The notes: generated from the sequence alone by a model not told the origin. Positions 1 through 9,247 are shown, counted from the first letter of the stretch. The stretch: DNA of 64,000 bases from Microcoleus vaginatus_C (GCA_040004035.1 JAMPLN010000010.1); one strand, 5' to 3'. Translations and numbers: made by a program.

Positions 1-99
1 TTGATTCACAATAGAAGGAAAGAAGAGATACACGGATAGCTATTTTTTCCTTTTTCTTGGCGAAGCCCCAATTCTCCATAATTAATTCAAATACTTAGC

Positions 100-723
100 T
101 TAGGATAGCGAAATCTGCTTGCGTAAAAACAGCCGGCGCGGCTGGCCGAACAGCCAACCAGTCCAATTCCAATCCACCTGTTGCAAGCGATAGCCGGCTT
201 GATAGTACAACTGTCGCGCCGCATGATTATTTTCCAGAACGTGGAGGTAAATCTCAGAAAATCCCCATTCTCTGGCTGTCTCCTCGCAGTTGCTGAGCAA
301 TTGTTGAGCAACCCCCTGCCGCCGATACTCCGGGTGAACGGCTAAATTCGACAAATAAGGATAGTCAGAACTCGGTATTTGCCAAGGAAAGCGAGAACGC
401 AGAGCCATTTCTACTGTTCCTGCCATGCGCTGAGCTCGGTGCGATTTATAATTCGGCGTTCCCTCCTCGCGCGAGACTAGCTCAGCAACCAGACAAATGT
501 AATGTTCTGCCTTAGAACGCAGTCGATTTTTTAAATCTTCGTAAATGCCCAAACGCAACACTGGATACACCCATTCTACAAACCCCTCGCGGGAGTGAAA
601 GCTCATGGCTAAAATATCAGCTAGCTGTGTTAAGTCGTTGGGCGCAGCGACCCGGATCGAAAAACCAGAAAGTCCGGGAGTTTGTTGTTGGTGAGATGGT
701 GAGGAAAAAAATGAAGGATTCAC
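100..723 (-). CDS. GNAT-family N-acetyltransferase
   Basis: A 207-residue protein of the Gcn5-related acetyltransferase family, which moves an acetyl group from acetyl-CoA to an amine. The GNAT fold starts near residue 22 (FSIRVAAPNDL). The acetyl-CoA pyrophosphate loop is clear at NLAVHPEYRRQGVAQQLL (the R/Q-x-x-G-x-A signature), and the C-terminal ENNHAARQLYYQAGY is the usual RimI-like end. The start is GTG; no strong Shine-Dalgarno is visible. The substrate cannot be deduced: RimI-like proteins acetylate protein N-termini, but many cyanobacterial homologues have no assigned target. It stands alone, with a long gene-poor stretch upstream. Confidence 0.9.
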   Translation of the reverse strand: MNPSFFSSPSHQQQTPGLSGFSIRVAAPNDLTQLADILAMSFHSREGFVEWVYPVLRLGIYEDLKNRLRSKAEHYICLVAELVSREEGTPNYKSHRAQRMAGTVEMALRSRFPWQIPSSDYPYLSNLAVHPEYRRQGVAQQLLSNCEETAREWGFSEIYLHVLENNHAARQLYYQAGYRLQQVDWNWTGWLFGQPRRLFLRKQISLS

Positions 724-1547
724 AATGCCAGGCCACTATATTAATTTTTTTACGCGGGTTTCTAAGCTACCATCTTAGAAAATTCACTGAGGTTATACTG
801 ATCTTATAACGTAACTTATAGGCATAGTTTATTAACCAAATTAAATTACATTTTTTTTTGCTTGACTTGAACTATTATTTGAGGTAAATGGGAAACTTTT
901 AGCCTTTAATACTCTAGTTATGAAAAAATAAAACTCATCCCCTAATACTAGATTTGTGGATAAGCTATTTGGCCTTTAAATTGAAGCTCGATCCCGGGCT
1001 TTCGGCCGGCATCACAAGAGTTTAAGTAAACAGTAGCTTACAAATTAAATGCGCGACAGCTTAGCGGGCAAGGTATTAAAAACAATCACAAAGGTTTTAA
1101 TGTCAGGTTCCCGGAATCTTACCGCTCTCTGCTTACGGAAATACCCGATCGAATATAATTTATCCGTCAAGCGGTAGTTGAAAAACTCAACGACTGATCA
1201 GACTAACACCGGGCGCGCTGGCGCGTCGGATGTTGCCCGCCGCCCCCCGGCCTGGCACCCCAGCTTTCAGCAGTTGTGGGCAATCTATCGCCCGTCCCCG
1301 ATCGAACCGGCCTTACCTGTTGAGCTACTGGGTACTTTTCCAACCTCCAATTTAAATTTGGATGCCTGGAAACTGTCTGCAGGGGTTTTCCCCGTCGGTT
1401 CGATACTCTGCTGCGCGCGAGCGAGACTTTCAAAACCTCGATCGAGCTGATTGACCCTGCCCAAAAACCGATACCAGCCACCGACACTCGTCGGGGACAG
1501 ATCAAAATTTTAGACCCTAGTTCAAGCTCCGCGATTCATCTGTGGAG

Positions 1548-1581
1548 TAAATCTAAAATCTAAAATCTAAAATCTAAAATC
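1548..1581. repeat. Heptamer (TAAAATC) tandem array, STRR type
   Basis: About five head-to-tail copies of the 7-bp unit TAAAATC. Short tandemly repeated repetitive (STRR) heptamers are characteristic of filamentous cyanobacteria. Sister arrays in this window are at 6194-6242, 6341-6382, 8198-8230 and 8286-8319, and a related GAAAATC set lies at 2325-2349. Confidence 0.85.
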
Positions 1582-1759
1582 GACTGACCGGTTTCCACAG
1601 AGTACATCCCTAGCTAAGATTAACAGATGGATGCTCGAGCTTGCGGTGTTTCGCCGTAGTAATTGGCTTGGGCGTTGGTCTGCAGGAGGCACAAAAAATG
1701 CCGAGATCGGGGAAAAAAGTGCAAGTCTAACTAAAATGGTACAGCAATTGCGTCACTCC

Positions 1760-1829
1760 CACAGACACCTCTGTGGTCTGTGAGCCACCCCCGAATATCA
1801 GTCAGGGGGTGGGCGCCCGATTGTGGGCG
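1760..1829 (+). other. Three consecutive hairpins, possible structured RNA
   Basis: Three inverted repeats follow each other with almost no spacing. CACAGAC pairs with GTCTGTG (1760-1766 with 1776-1782). GCCACCCCC pairs with GGGGGTGGGC with one bulge (1784-1792 with 1805-1814). CGCCC pairs with GGGCG around a 6-nt loop (1814-1818 with 1825-1829). No poly-T tract follows directly. This could be a small RNA, a composite palindromic repeat, or chance in a GC-rich patch. No known RNA family is recognised. Confidence 0.3.
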
Positions 1830-2437
1830 ATATCCTTGGCTGACTGTTAAAGTTGCTGTTACTTGGGGGAAAAAACACAGGCGAAGAGGTTGGTTGTCTA
1901 TTGTATCTTGTTGCGGGCAGCTTTCACATACCAAATAAAATAGTCCCAGGAGCCAGGAGCAAACATAAATTTGGCAAATCAACTCACAATCAGGACGGTT
2001 ATTCCTATGTATTCTGAGATATCCAGACGGCAGTTAAAATGGTCAAGTTTGTGTTTGCTCTCCTGCTGCATAAAGGTAAGGGGTGAAAGAAAATTATCGG
2101 GAGACGGGTGTATATGAATATCATTAAATAATAAAATTGGGGTGCACGACAGATAACTGTGGCTCAGAAGAATTCCGAATTGAAAACCCAGACATCAAAA
2201 ATCAAGGTTGATGGTTGCCTCGCACACTCACAACAACTTCATATCCACGAATTATTGTGATACCATTTTCCCAAAATAATGGCACTCTAGGCAAAATCCC
2301 AACCCTTATGTCATCAGTCATTCGCAATCGAAAATCGAAAATCGAAAATGGTATGACTTCAGCAATTTAAATCGGCGAATTCTTCCTTTAATCAGACTTA
2401 TTAAATCGAACAGCCCCGGGGCACAGGAGAACGGTGC

Positions 2438-5400
2438 ATGAATTCCCAAGAAAATCCTAAGCTAAAAATTCTGATCGTCGATGACGAACCGGATAACCTC
2501 GACTTGCTTTACCGCACCTTTCATCGAGACTACAAAGTGCTCAGAGCCGAATCTGGCCCCGCTGCTCTCGAAATTTTGGCAAAAGAGGGAGAAGTTGCGG
2601 TGATTATCTCCGACCAGCGAATGCCAAAAATGAGCGGTACGGAGTTTCTCAGCCTGACGGCAGCTCAGTACCCTGACGTGATCCGAATTATTTTAACTGG
2701 CTATACGGATGTTGAAGATTTAGTTGAAGCTATTAATGCTGGCAAAGTATTCAAATACGTTACCAAGCCTTGGGATGCTCAAGAGCTGATAAATCTTGTC
2801 AGTCAAGCTGTTGAGACTCACAATCTTCTGAAAACGCGCACCAATGAACTGCGCCGTGCTTTGAGTCAAGAATCGCTGCTTTATGCCGTTACCAATACTA
2901 TCCGATCGGCTCCCAATTACCAGCAAATGCTGCAAAGAATTGTGGAAACTGTGGGGCAGATGTTTGAGGTGAGTTGCTGTCTGCTGCGGCCGTTCCAAGA
3001 CGGCCGGGTGGCCGATGAGTGGTTCGTTTACCAGAAGGCAGAAACTCAAGGGTTGGGGGGCGATGAGGAAGCGATGCCCGGTGATGCTTCTGCTGCCGAA
3101 CTCTCCCCGGATTTGCTGCCGGATTTGGTTTGGGAAACTCTGGATGTGGAGGTGATTCAAGATGCCCAAACTGACGATCGAGTTTTAAACTGGGATAATC
3201 AGCACCGACAGCAGGCTTACGAAGCTGCGAATATTCGATCGAGCTTGATTGTACCGCTGTTTTACAAAATCGAACTGATGGCAGTTTTGGCGCTGCACCA
3301 GTTTGAGGAACCGCGCCAGTGGCAAGACCACGAGGTACAGTTGGTAATTACGGTGGCAGACCAAGCGGCTTTGGCGCTGTCTCAAGCCCGGGCTTACGAA
3401 CAGGTGCGGGCGCTGGCCAAGCGCGAGGCCTTAGTCAATACTATTACTACGGCAATTCGATCGAGTCTCGATCCCCAAAATATTTTTGCAGCCATTACTC
3501 AACAACTCGGCCAAGCTTTGCAAGTTGACGGCTGCGCCCTATCTCTGTGGACAGAAGATGATGAATACGTCCAATGCGTGGGGCTATACGACACAAATAG
3601 GGATACCGTGGCTGTAGAACAGGGTTTTATTGACAATCCAGAGGTAGTTGCCAACTCTCTGGGCTACGAGACGGCTTCTGGCGATGCTGCTGAGAACACT
3701 CGCGCCTGGGTTTTTGCCCATCCTTCTTTGCCACAGTCTTTGGTGCCGATTCGGGGCAATCCGGTGTTGCTGCAAGTTATGGTATCAAAAGAGCCGGTGG
3801 CGATCGAAGATCTCGACGAACACCCCGAGTTAAATGTTACAGAACTGCAAGTTCGATCGCCAGCCCGCGCCCTCTTAGTCGTTCCCTTACTCTCAGAAGG
3901 CAAAATCATCGGCAGCATTTCCCTGCGCCAAAATCACAGCATCCGCCGCTGGAACATCTCAGACATTGACCTGGCTCAAATAGTCGCAACTCAAGCTGCT
4001 CTGGCCGTGCAGCAGTCGCGCCTCTACCAGACTACCAGACAGCAGGCAGAACGGCTTCTGGAAGCCGATCGACTCAAAACCGAATTTTTCCAAAATATCT
4101 CCCACGAGTTCCGCACCCCTCTAACTCTAACTATCGGCCCTCTGGAATCAGCTTGCAGGCGCAAAGAAGATTTGCCCTACGAACAAGCCGTAATCGCTTT
4201 GCGTAATTCCCGCCGCCTTCTGCGCTTGGTAAATCAACTGCTGGACTTGCAGCGGCTCGATGCCGGACGGATGCAGCCGAGTTTCCGCCCCTGCGATTTG
4301 GTCGGTTTCTGTTACTCTACCGCAGAGTCGTTCCGCGCCTACTGTGAGAAAAAAGGACTGCACTTAATTACCCAACTGCAAGAATGTCCTTTACTTTATT
4401 TGGACTTGGAAAGATTTGACAAAGTTATTTACAACCTGCTGTCAAATGCTGTCAAATTCACCCCAGAAGGCGGAACTATCACCCTGAAAGTTGAATCGGC
4501 CGGCGCTCACTGCTTGTTACAAGTAAAAGACACGGGGATCGGCATTCGCACCGAACAAATTCCCTATTTATTCGAGCGGTTTCACCAAGCCGAAGGTTCA
4601 GCTAGCCGTTCCTACGAAGGCAGCGGTTTAGGTTTGGCACTTGTCAAAGAATTAGTCGAACTCCACGGCGGTCAAATTTCAGTTGAGTCAGTTTACGGTG
4701 AAGGTACTACTTTTACCGTTTGGCTGCACTTCGGTTCGACTCACTTGCCCCCGGAACAGGTACTAGAAATACCTGCGGAGTTTCACTCATCCAAAGCTGC
4801 GGTAGAACTGGCAGATGTGGAGGCGGAGTTGTCGGAAAATGAGGCTGAAAATCATAACTTTGAGGCGCTCCAACCTGTCAGATCAGAGACAGCAGTGGGA
4901 ACGGTTTTGGTGGTTGACGACAATCCTGATTTGCGCTTTTATGTGTCGGCAATTCTGCGAGATTCCGGCTTTGCAGTTTTGCTCGCCCGCAACGGAGAAG
5001 AAGGATTTGCCGTGGCTAAAAAACGTCGCCCTAATTTAATTATAACTGATTTGATGATGCCTTTGATTTCGGGCTTGGATTTGATTCGGATGATTCGAGA
5101 GGATGAGGAATTGCAGGGAACTCCGGCAATTTTGCTGACTGCTAAAGCCGACGAAGATACTCGAATTGAAGGAGTAGAACGGGGTGCGGATGCTTATTTA
5201 TCCAAGCCTTTTAACGATCGAGAATTGTTGGCGGAAGTGCGAAATTTGATCGCCCTCAAACAAAACGAGCGCCGAGTGCAGCAGTTGAACAGTTATTTAA
5301 CTGAGTCGGTGCTACGCCGATTTTTGCCGCCGGCGATGGTGAAGGCCGCAGCGGCTGGAGATTTGGCATTGGATTTGCGCCCGGAACCGCGATTGATTAC

Positions 5401-5962
5401 TATTTTGTTTAGCGATATTGTCGGTTTTACTCAAATGGCAAATACGCTGCGATCGCGCCGGGTAGCTGAGCTGTTGAATGAATATTTGGCGGCAATGACT
5501 AAGGCTATTTTTGACAGCGGCGGTACGGTGGACAAGTTTGTTGGAGATGCGGTAATGGCTTTCTTTGGCGCGCCGGAGGAACTAACGCCTAATGAGCAAG
5601 TACGCCGCGCTGTGGCTGCTGCTGACCAAATGCTGCGATCTCTGAAGGAGCTTAACAAGGGCTGGTTGGAGCAGGGAATTGTTGGGGAAAATGGCGTGCC
5701 TCCGGTGCGGTTTCGCTGCGGAATTCACCAGGGTACTGCGGTGGTGGGGATGTTTGGCGGCCCCGATCGATCGGATTATACTGCGATCGGGCCGAGCGTG
5801 AATATTGCCGCCCGCTTGCAAGAGGTGACGGAACCAAACACGGTGCTAATTTCGGCGGCGGTTGCAGATTATGTGGAGGAAAATCGCATTGTTAAATATA
5901 AGCCTTTGAAACTAAAGGGAATTGATGAAACGGTATTGACTTTTTTACTAAATTGTGATTAG
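2438..5962 (+). CDS. cyaC: CyaC-type hybrid sensor kinase / class III adenylate cyclase
   Basis: A 1174-residue protein that should couple phosphorelay to cAMP synthesis. Order: receiver (residues 8-125; acidic D15/D16, phosphoacceptor D59, K110), two GAF domains (about 155-330 and 345-530), HisKA with H556 in SHEFRTP, HATPase (N-box N666; GSGLGLALVKEL), second receiver (phosphoacceptor D871), class III cyclase (about 985-1170). Cyclase metal ligands are D993 (SDIVGF) and D1037 (KFVGDAVMAFFG). The purine-selecting pair is K1033 and T1115, the Lys/Thr combination of cyanobacterial CyaC adenylate cyclases. The order matches CyaC of Anabaena and Spirulina. ATG start with a CAGGAG ribosome site 8 nt upstream. 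No membrane segment is seen, so the protein should be cytoplasmic. In Spirulina CyaC has been linked to motility; a role here is inference. Confidence 0.93.
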   Translation: MNSQENPKLKILIVDDEPDNLDLLYRTFHRDYKVLRAESGPAALEILAKEGEVAVIISDQRMPKMSGTEFLSLTAAQYPDVIRIILTGYTDVEDLVEAINAGKVFKYVTKPWDAQELINLVSQAVETHNLLKTRTNELRRALSQESLLYAVTNTIRSAPNYQQMLQRIVETVGQMFEVSCCLLRPFQDGRVADEWFVYQKAETQGLGGDEEAMPGDASAAELSPDLLPDLVWETLDVEVIQDAQTDDRVLNWDNQHRQQAYEAANIRSSLIVPLFYKIELMAVLALHQFEEPRQWQDHEVQLVITVADQAALALSQARAYEQVRALAKREALVNTITTAIRSSLDPQNIFAAITQQLGQALQVDGCALSLWTEDDEYVQCVGLYDTNRDTVAVEQGFIDNPEVVANSLGYETASGDAAENTRAWVFAHPSLPQSLVPIRGNPVLLQVMVSKEPVAIEDLDEHPELNVTELQVRSPARALLVVPLLSEGKIIGSISLRQNHSIRRWNISDIDLAQIVATQAALAVQQSRLYQTTRQQAERLLEADRLKTEFFQNISHEFRTPLTLTIGPLESACRRKEDLPYEQAVIALRNSRRLLRLVNQLLDLQRLDAGRMQPSFRPCDLVGFCYSTAESFRAYCEKKGLHLITQLQECPLLYLDLERFDKVIYNLLSNAVKFTPEGGTITLKVESAGAHCLLQVKDTGIGIRTEQIPYLFERFHQAEGSASRSYEGSGLGLALVKELVELHGGQISVESVYGEGTTFTVWLHFGSTHLPPEQVLEIPAEFHSSKAAVELADVEAELSENEAENHNFEALQPVRSETAVGTVLVVDDNPDLRFYVSAILRDSGFAVLLARNGEEGFAVAKKRRPNLIITDLMMPLISGLDLIRMIREDEELQGTPAILLTAKADEDTRIEGVERGADAYLSKPFNDRELLAEVRNLIALKQNERRVQQLNSYLTESVLRRFLPPAMVKAAAAGDLALDLRPEPRLITILFSDIVGFTQMANTLRSRRVAELLNEYLAAMTKAIFDSGGTVDKFVGDAVMAFFGAPEELTPNEQVRRAVAAADQMLRSLKELNKGWLEQGIVGENGVPPVRFRCGIHQGTAVVGMFGGPDRSDYTAIGPSVNIAARLQEVTEPNTVLISAAVADYVEENRIVKYKPLKLKGIDETVLTFLLNCD

Positions 5963-6086
5963 TCATTAGTTGTTTGTTAAGTATTATATGTTGATATCCC
6001 ACACACAATCTCGGAAACAACCTATTCGTAAATACAGCCGATTTCAACTGAGTGAAGTACATTCACCCCACCCGCCCCAAGGCTGT

Positions 6087-6123
6087 TTGATATCGATTCC
6101 GCTTGCACCCGAATCGATATCAA
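6087..6123. terminator. 13-bp perfect inverted repeat downstream of cyaC
   Basis: TTGATATCGATTC at 6087-6099 is matched exactly by GAATCGATATCAA at 6111-6123, with an 11-nt loop. It lies 125 nt after the cyclase stop codon and has no T-run. It could be a factor-independent stop, an mRNA 3'-end stabiliser or a protein-binding palindrome. Confidence 0.35.
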
Positions 6124-6395
6124 TTGTTTAATCTTTAATCTAAAATTTACAATCGACTCACCAAAGTTCAAGATTCCAAATGGCGGCTGGGGAGTAAAAT
6201 CTAAAATCTAAAATCTAAAATCTAAAATCTAAAATCTAAAATTGACTGACTTTCCTTAATCAATTGTTTAATCTTTAACCTAAAATTTACAATCGACTCA
6301 CCAAAGTTCAAGATTCCAAATGGCGGTTGTGGAGTCAACTCTAAAATCTAAAATCTAAAATCTAAAATCTAAAATCTAAAATTGACAGACATTCC
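6120..6395. repeat. 140-bp direct duplication containing heptamer arrays
   Basis: Two copies (starting at about 6120 and 6260) share a leader beginning CAATTGTTTAATCTTTAA, a block with CAAGATTCCAAATGGCGG, a TAAAATC array of six to seven units (6194-6242 and 6341-6382) and an ATTGAC tail. The leaders differ by a few substitutions. This is a larger duplicated unit with the STRR array inside it. The remaining intergenic sequence 5963-6523 shows no gene. Confidence 0.85.
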
Positions 6396-6523
6396 TTGCT
6401 TCCATCTATCAAAAGAGGGAGTTTTTTTAACCGTTGGTCGGCGGATAACCTCTCTCTAGAGAACGGTTCAGCCGAGCGCTCTGATCGAGTAGAAATAGAA
6501 TGTCATATCTGATTGTGTATTGT

Positions 6524-6970
6524 ATGAAACTGAATTCTTTTACGAAAGGGCTTTCGACAGTCGGGCGCTGGATGGCTACAACTGTGCTTTGCGTGTCAGC
6601 GATGGCCTTCGTTTGGTCTGGTGCGTTCTTCTCCAACACCGCAGCAATGGCTTCTCCTGCTGTAAACTTGATCGCAGCAGCAGATGCGGGCGATGCGGTT
6701 CAAGAAAAAGCCAGCAAAGATGCTGGACGAGCCAAGAACTTCATCCGAGATACAGAAGAGAAGGTTAAGGAAACTGCCAAGACAAATGCTTCTAAAGTCG
6801 ATCGAGCATCGGATGATGGTAGTGTAGTAGAGCGCAAAGCTAAGAAAGATGCGGCCACAATTGAGAAAAGAGCATCCGAAGATTCAGCTCGGACTCAGAA
6901 AGCAGTAGACAATACCAAGAATGCTGTCGAGAGCGCTGTTGACAGCATCAAGGGTGTTTTTGGCAAGTAG
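6524..6970 (+). CDS. Exported Lys/Ala-rich helical (LEA-like) small protein
   Basis: A 148-residue protein from the chosen ATG; an in-frame ATG at 6500 adds eight residues. Residues 1-44 look like a signal peptide: basic n-region MKLNSFTKGL, hydrophobic core through VLCVSAMAFVWSGAFF, and an AMA-S cleavage-like site. The mature part is highly charged and amphipathic, with repeated KxxAxxxxxKAxxD patterns, and no Cys or catalytic motif. It resembles cyanobacterial low-temperature-induced / apolipoprotein-like or LEA-like secreted proteins, a class linked to stress but poorly characterised. Neither ATG has a good ribosome site. Function is not assigned. Confidence 0.7.
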   Translation: MKLNSFTKGLSTVGRWMATTVLCVSAMAFVWSGAFFSNTAAMASPAVNLIAAADAGDAVQEKASKDAGRAKNFIRDTEEKVKETAKTNASKVDRASDDGSVVERKAKKDAATIEKRASEDSARTQKAVDNTKNAVESAVDSIKGVFGK

Positions 6971-6974
6971 ACAA

Positions 6975-7125
6975 TAAATAAGTAGGTAAGCGCAAAAAAA
7001 CAATAATATCTTGCAGGGGCTTGTAGGGGCGGCTTTAGGGCTTATCTACAGTAAGGGCGAGTCGATCGTTGCAGAACCCGCCCTCTCCCCAAGGAATGTT
7101 TATTTGTACTTACTTACTTGAAACT
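6975..7125. repeat. MITE-like interspersed element
   Basis: The segment is bounded by imperfect inverted repeats: AATAAATAAGTAGGTAAG at the left, and TGTTTATTTGTACTTACTTA at 7098 on the right. It has internal complementary GC-rich blocks (GGGGCGG and CCCGCCC). A close relative of the right edge occurs at about 38265-38290 (AAGTAAGTAGGTAGAAATAA), next to the SDR pseudogene. It contains no open frame of interest. Confidence 0.5.
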
Positions 7126-7189
7126 GAAAGATTGATGTACATTGACCAAGACCTTTAGACGGCTCGTGTAAGCGACCCCAAGCCATTGT

Positions 7190-8194
7190 TTAAAATTGTC
7201 GCAAAAAGCGCAAATCGCTAGCATAAACCCGGCGAATGTCGTCGATTTCATAAAGTACCATTGCGAACCGCTCGACACCAAAACCGGCCGCAAACCCCGT
7301 ATATTTTTCTGGATCTAAACCGACTCCTTTAAGAACATTCGGATCGACTGTTCCGCAGCCCAAAACTTCCAGCCATTTGCCGTTCCACTGCAAATCAACT
7401 TCCGCAGAAGGTTCGGTAAACGGAAAGTAACTGGTGCGGAAACGGATAGGCAAATCTTGCCCGAACATTTGCCGCAAAAATTCTTTAATTGTGCCTTTCA
7501 AGTCCGTAAATGTCAGACCTTCATCAATTGCTAAAAGTTCAATTTGGTGGAAGACTGCTGCGTGAGTAGCATCGACAGTATCGCGGCGGTAAACGCGGCC
7601 CGGAGAGACAATCCGAATCGGCGGTTTGTGCTGTTCCATGTAGCGAATTTGCACCGATGATGTCTGAGTCCGCAGCAAGTCGCCGCCTGGTAGGTAAAAT
7701 GTATCTTGCATATCCCGCGCCGGGTGGTCTGGCGGTGTGTTCAGCGCCTCGAAGTTATAATAATCTGTTTCCATTTCCGGGCCGTTGGCGACGGTGTATC
7801 CGAGGCCGACAAAGATATCGAGAGCGCGGTCTATGACGGCGTTTAAGGGGTGAACGCGGCCTTGGGGGCGAAAAATCCCCGGCATCGTGACATCGATGGT
7901 TTCTGAGGCTAATTTGGCTTGGATTTGGGCGGTTTGGAGGGCGGCGCGCTTGTCTTCTAAATCCGCTTGCAGGGCTTCTTTGACTGTATTGGCGATCGCA
8001 CCTACTTTGGGTCGCTGGTCTGGCGACAGTTTGCCCATCATGCCTAAAATTTGAGAGAGTTGGCCTTTTTTGCCGAGGTAGCCGACGCGCAACTGTTCGA
8101 GTTGTTCGAGGGTATTGGCAGTGGCGATCGCACTTTTGGACTCTTGACCGAGGGTTTCTAGTTGAGTTTCAATGTCGCTTAGCTGGACAGTCAT
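7190..8194 (-). CDS. pheS: Phenylalanine--tRNA ligase alpha subunit
   Basis: A 334-residue protein of normal PheS length. It forms the alpha2beta2 class IIc synthetase with PheT and carries the catalytic site that activates phenylalanine and charges tRNA-Phe. An N-terminal coiled-coil arm (residues 1-90) is followed by the class II core: motif 2 around VFHQIELLAID and motif 3 at GFGVERFAMVLYEIDDIR; the C-terminus YASDLRFLRQF is typical. ATG start with no clear ribosome site. A heptamer repeat array begins three nucleotides upstream of the start codon, so the 5' leader is made of repeat DNA. pheT is not in the window, as is usual for cyanobacteria where the two genes are unlinked. Confidence 0.97.
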   Translation of the reverse strand: MTVQLSDIETQLETLGQESKSAIATANTLEQLEQLRVGYLGKKGQLSQILGMMGKLSPDQRPKVGAIANTVKEALQADLEDKRAALQTAQIQAKLASETIDVTMPGIFRPQGRVHPLNAVIDRALDIFVGLGYTVANGPEMETDYYNFEALNTPPDHPARDMQDTFYLPGGDLLRTQTSSVQIRYMEQHKPPIRIVSPGRVYRRDTVDATHAAVFHQIELLAIDEGLTFTDLKGTIKEFLRQMFGQDLPIRFRTSYFPFTEPSAEVDLQWNGKWLEVLGCGTVDPNVLKGVGLDPEKYTGFAAGFGVERFAMVLYEIDDIRRVYASDLRFLRQF

Positions 8195-8197
8195 TTT

Positions 8198-8319
8198 GAT
8201 TTTAGATTTTAGATTTTAGATTTTAGATTGATGGCTGTTTTGGGCCAAGTTGAGTTTAGCGCAATTTTGGCTCTACAGTCTTGTTGATTTTAGATTTTAG
8301 ATTTTAGATTTTAGATTTT
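8198..8319. repeat. Two TTTAGAT heptamer arrays upstream of pheS
   Basis: Arrays at 8198-8230 and 8286-8319 are the reverse complement of the TAAAATC unit seen elsewhere. They occupy the pheS leader between pheS and the divergent surE, so both genes must take their promoters from within or around the repeats. Confidence 0.85.
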
Positions 8320-8417
8320 CGGCAGTTACGGATAATTTGTAATAAGTAATTCGATGTTAGAGCGATCGCCCTAGTTAAATCTAGTTTAGTATTGTTATAA
8401 GGCCTATAAAAATTTCA

Positions 8418-9224
8418 ATGAAACTTTTAATTAGCAACGACGACGGCATCTTTGCACAAGGCATCCGCAGCCTCGCCAACGCTCTCGCCGACGCAGGTCA
8501 CGACGTGAGCGTAGTTTGTCCCGACAGAGAGCGTTCAGCTACCGGCCACGGCCTTACCCTGCACCAACCCATCCGCGCCGAGATTGTCGAATCTATTTTT
8601 GATCCTGCAGTCCAAGCTTGGGCCTGTTCGGGCACTCCCGCCGACTGCGTGAAACTTGCTTTGTGGGCTTTACTTGACAAACCGCCGGATTTTGTCCTTT
8701 CCGGTATCAACCACGGGCCCAATTTAGGCACGGATATCATCTGTTCGGGTACGGTTTCGGCAGCAATGGAAGGAATTATGGAAGGCATTCCCAGCATTGC
8801 TTTCAGCCTCGCCAGCTTTACTTCGCAGGAATTTGGGCCGGCGGTGGATTTCGCTGTCACCTTGCTGGCACAGTTGGAAAAACAGCCAATGGCGAAACCG
8901 ATGTTGTTGAATGTCAACATACCAGCAGTCTCACAAGCAGAAATTACCGGAGTTGCGATCGCCCGTCAAGGCATTCGCCGCTATTTCGACATATTTCAAA
9001 AGCGCACCGATCCGCGCGGCAAAACTTATTATTGGCTGGCTGGGGAATTGTTAGAAGATGTAGAAGAAATCGCCGATTCGGCGGTGCCGCATGATATTCC
9101 TACGGACGTACAAGCTATTCGCGACAACAGAATAACCGTAACTCCTTTGCAATATAATCTCACCTGTGCTCCAGACTTGCACTCGTTGCGGGATTGGCAA
9201 TTTGAAGGTTTTCCCAAGCAGTGA
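8418..9224 (+). CDS. surE: 5'/3'-nucleotidase SurE
   Basis: A 268-residue survival protein SurE, a metal-dependent nucleoside monophosphate phosphatase. The N-terminal MKLLISNDDGIFAQGI carries the metal-binding Asp pair D8/D9. The conserved loop SGINHGPNLGTDIICSGTVS supplies the remaining metal-ligand Asn and substrate contacts, and VNIPA is also a family signature. Length is normal. Divergent from pheS with a 223-nt repeat-rich gap. A strong hairpin lies directly after the stop codon. Confidence 0.96.
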   Translation: MKLLISNDDGIFAQGIRSLANALADAGHDVSVVCPDRERSATGHGLTLHQPIRAEIVESIFDPAVQAWACSGTPADCVKLALWALLDKPPDFVLSGINHGPNLGTDIICSGTVSAAMEGIMEGIPSIAFSLASFTSQEFGPAVDFAVTLLAQLEKQPMAKPMLLNVNIPAVSQAEITGVAIARQGIRRYFDIFQKRTDPRGKTYYWLAGELLEDVEEIADSAVPHDIPTDVQAIRDNRITVTPLQYNLTCAPDLHSLRDWQFEGFPKQ

Positions 9225-9247
9225 GCTCCGATCGACCCGATCGGAGC
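9225..9247 (+). terminator. Hairpin directly after surE
   Basis: GCTCCGATCG and CGATCGGAGC form a perfect 10-bp stem with a 3-nt loop, starting one base after the surE stop. There is no U-tract, so it is a candidate terminator or 3' stabiliser and not a classic intrinsic terminator. Confidence 0.5.

Larger units (their letters stand above)
724..2437. other. 1.7 kb gene-poor region upstream of the hybrid cyclase
   Basis: No convincing gene is seen. Short open frames at 1178-1450 (+), 1203-1505 (-) and 1731-1982 (-) have no recognisable domain or good ribosome site. The stretch 1200-1510 is noticeably more GC-rich than its flanks. At 1384-1560 a different plus frame from the 1178 ORF reads protein-like (FDTLLRASETFKTSIELID, then a run into the heptamer repeat), so this could be a decayed gene. 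The region also holds heptamer repeats at 1548-1581 and a diverged set at 2325-2349, and three consecutive hairpins at 1760-1829, listed separately. A promoter for the downstream gene must lie near its 3' end but I cannot point to one. Confidence 0.5.

Noticed and set aside
1320..1370. Possible tRNA remnant on the minus strand (AGTAGCTCAACAGGTA followed by GGTTCGATC)
   Set aside because: The two tRNA-like words are too close together and there is no acceptor or anticodon stem; most likely chance.
1178..1450. 90-codon plus-strand ORF
   Set aside because: No ribosome site or domain, GC-rich composition gives open frames on both strands, and coding likeness switches frame near 1384.
1731..1982. 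83-codon minus-strand ORF
   Set aside because: Overlaps the serial hairpins, has no recognisable domain and no ribosome site.
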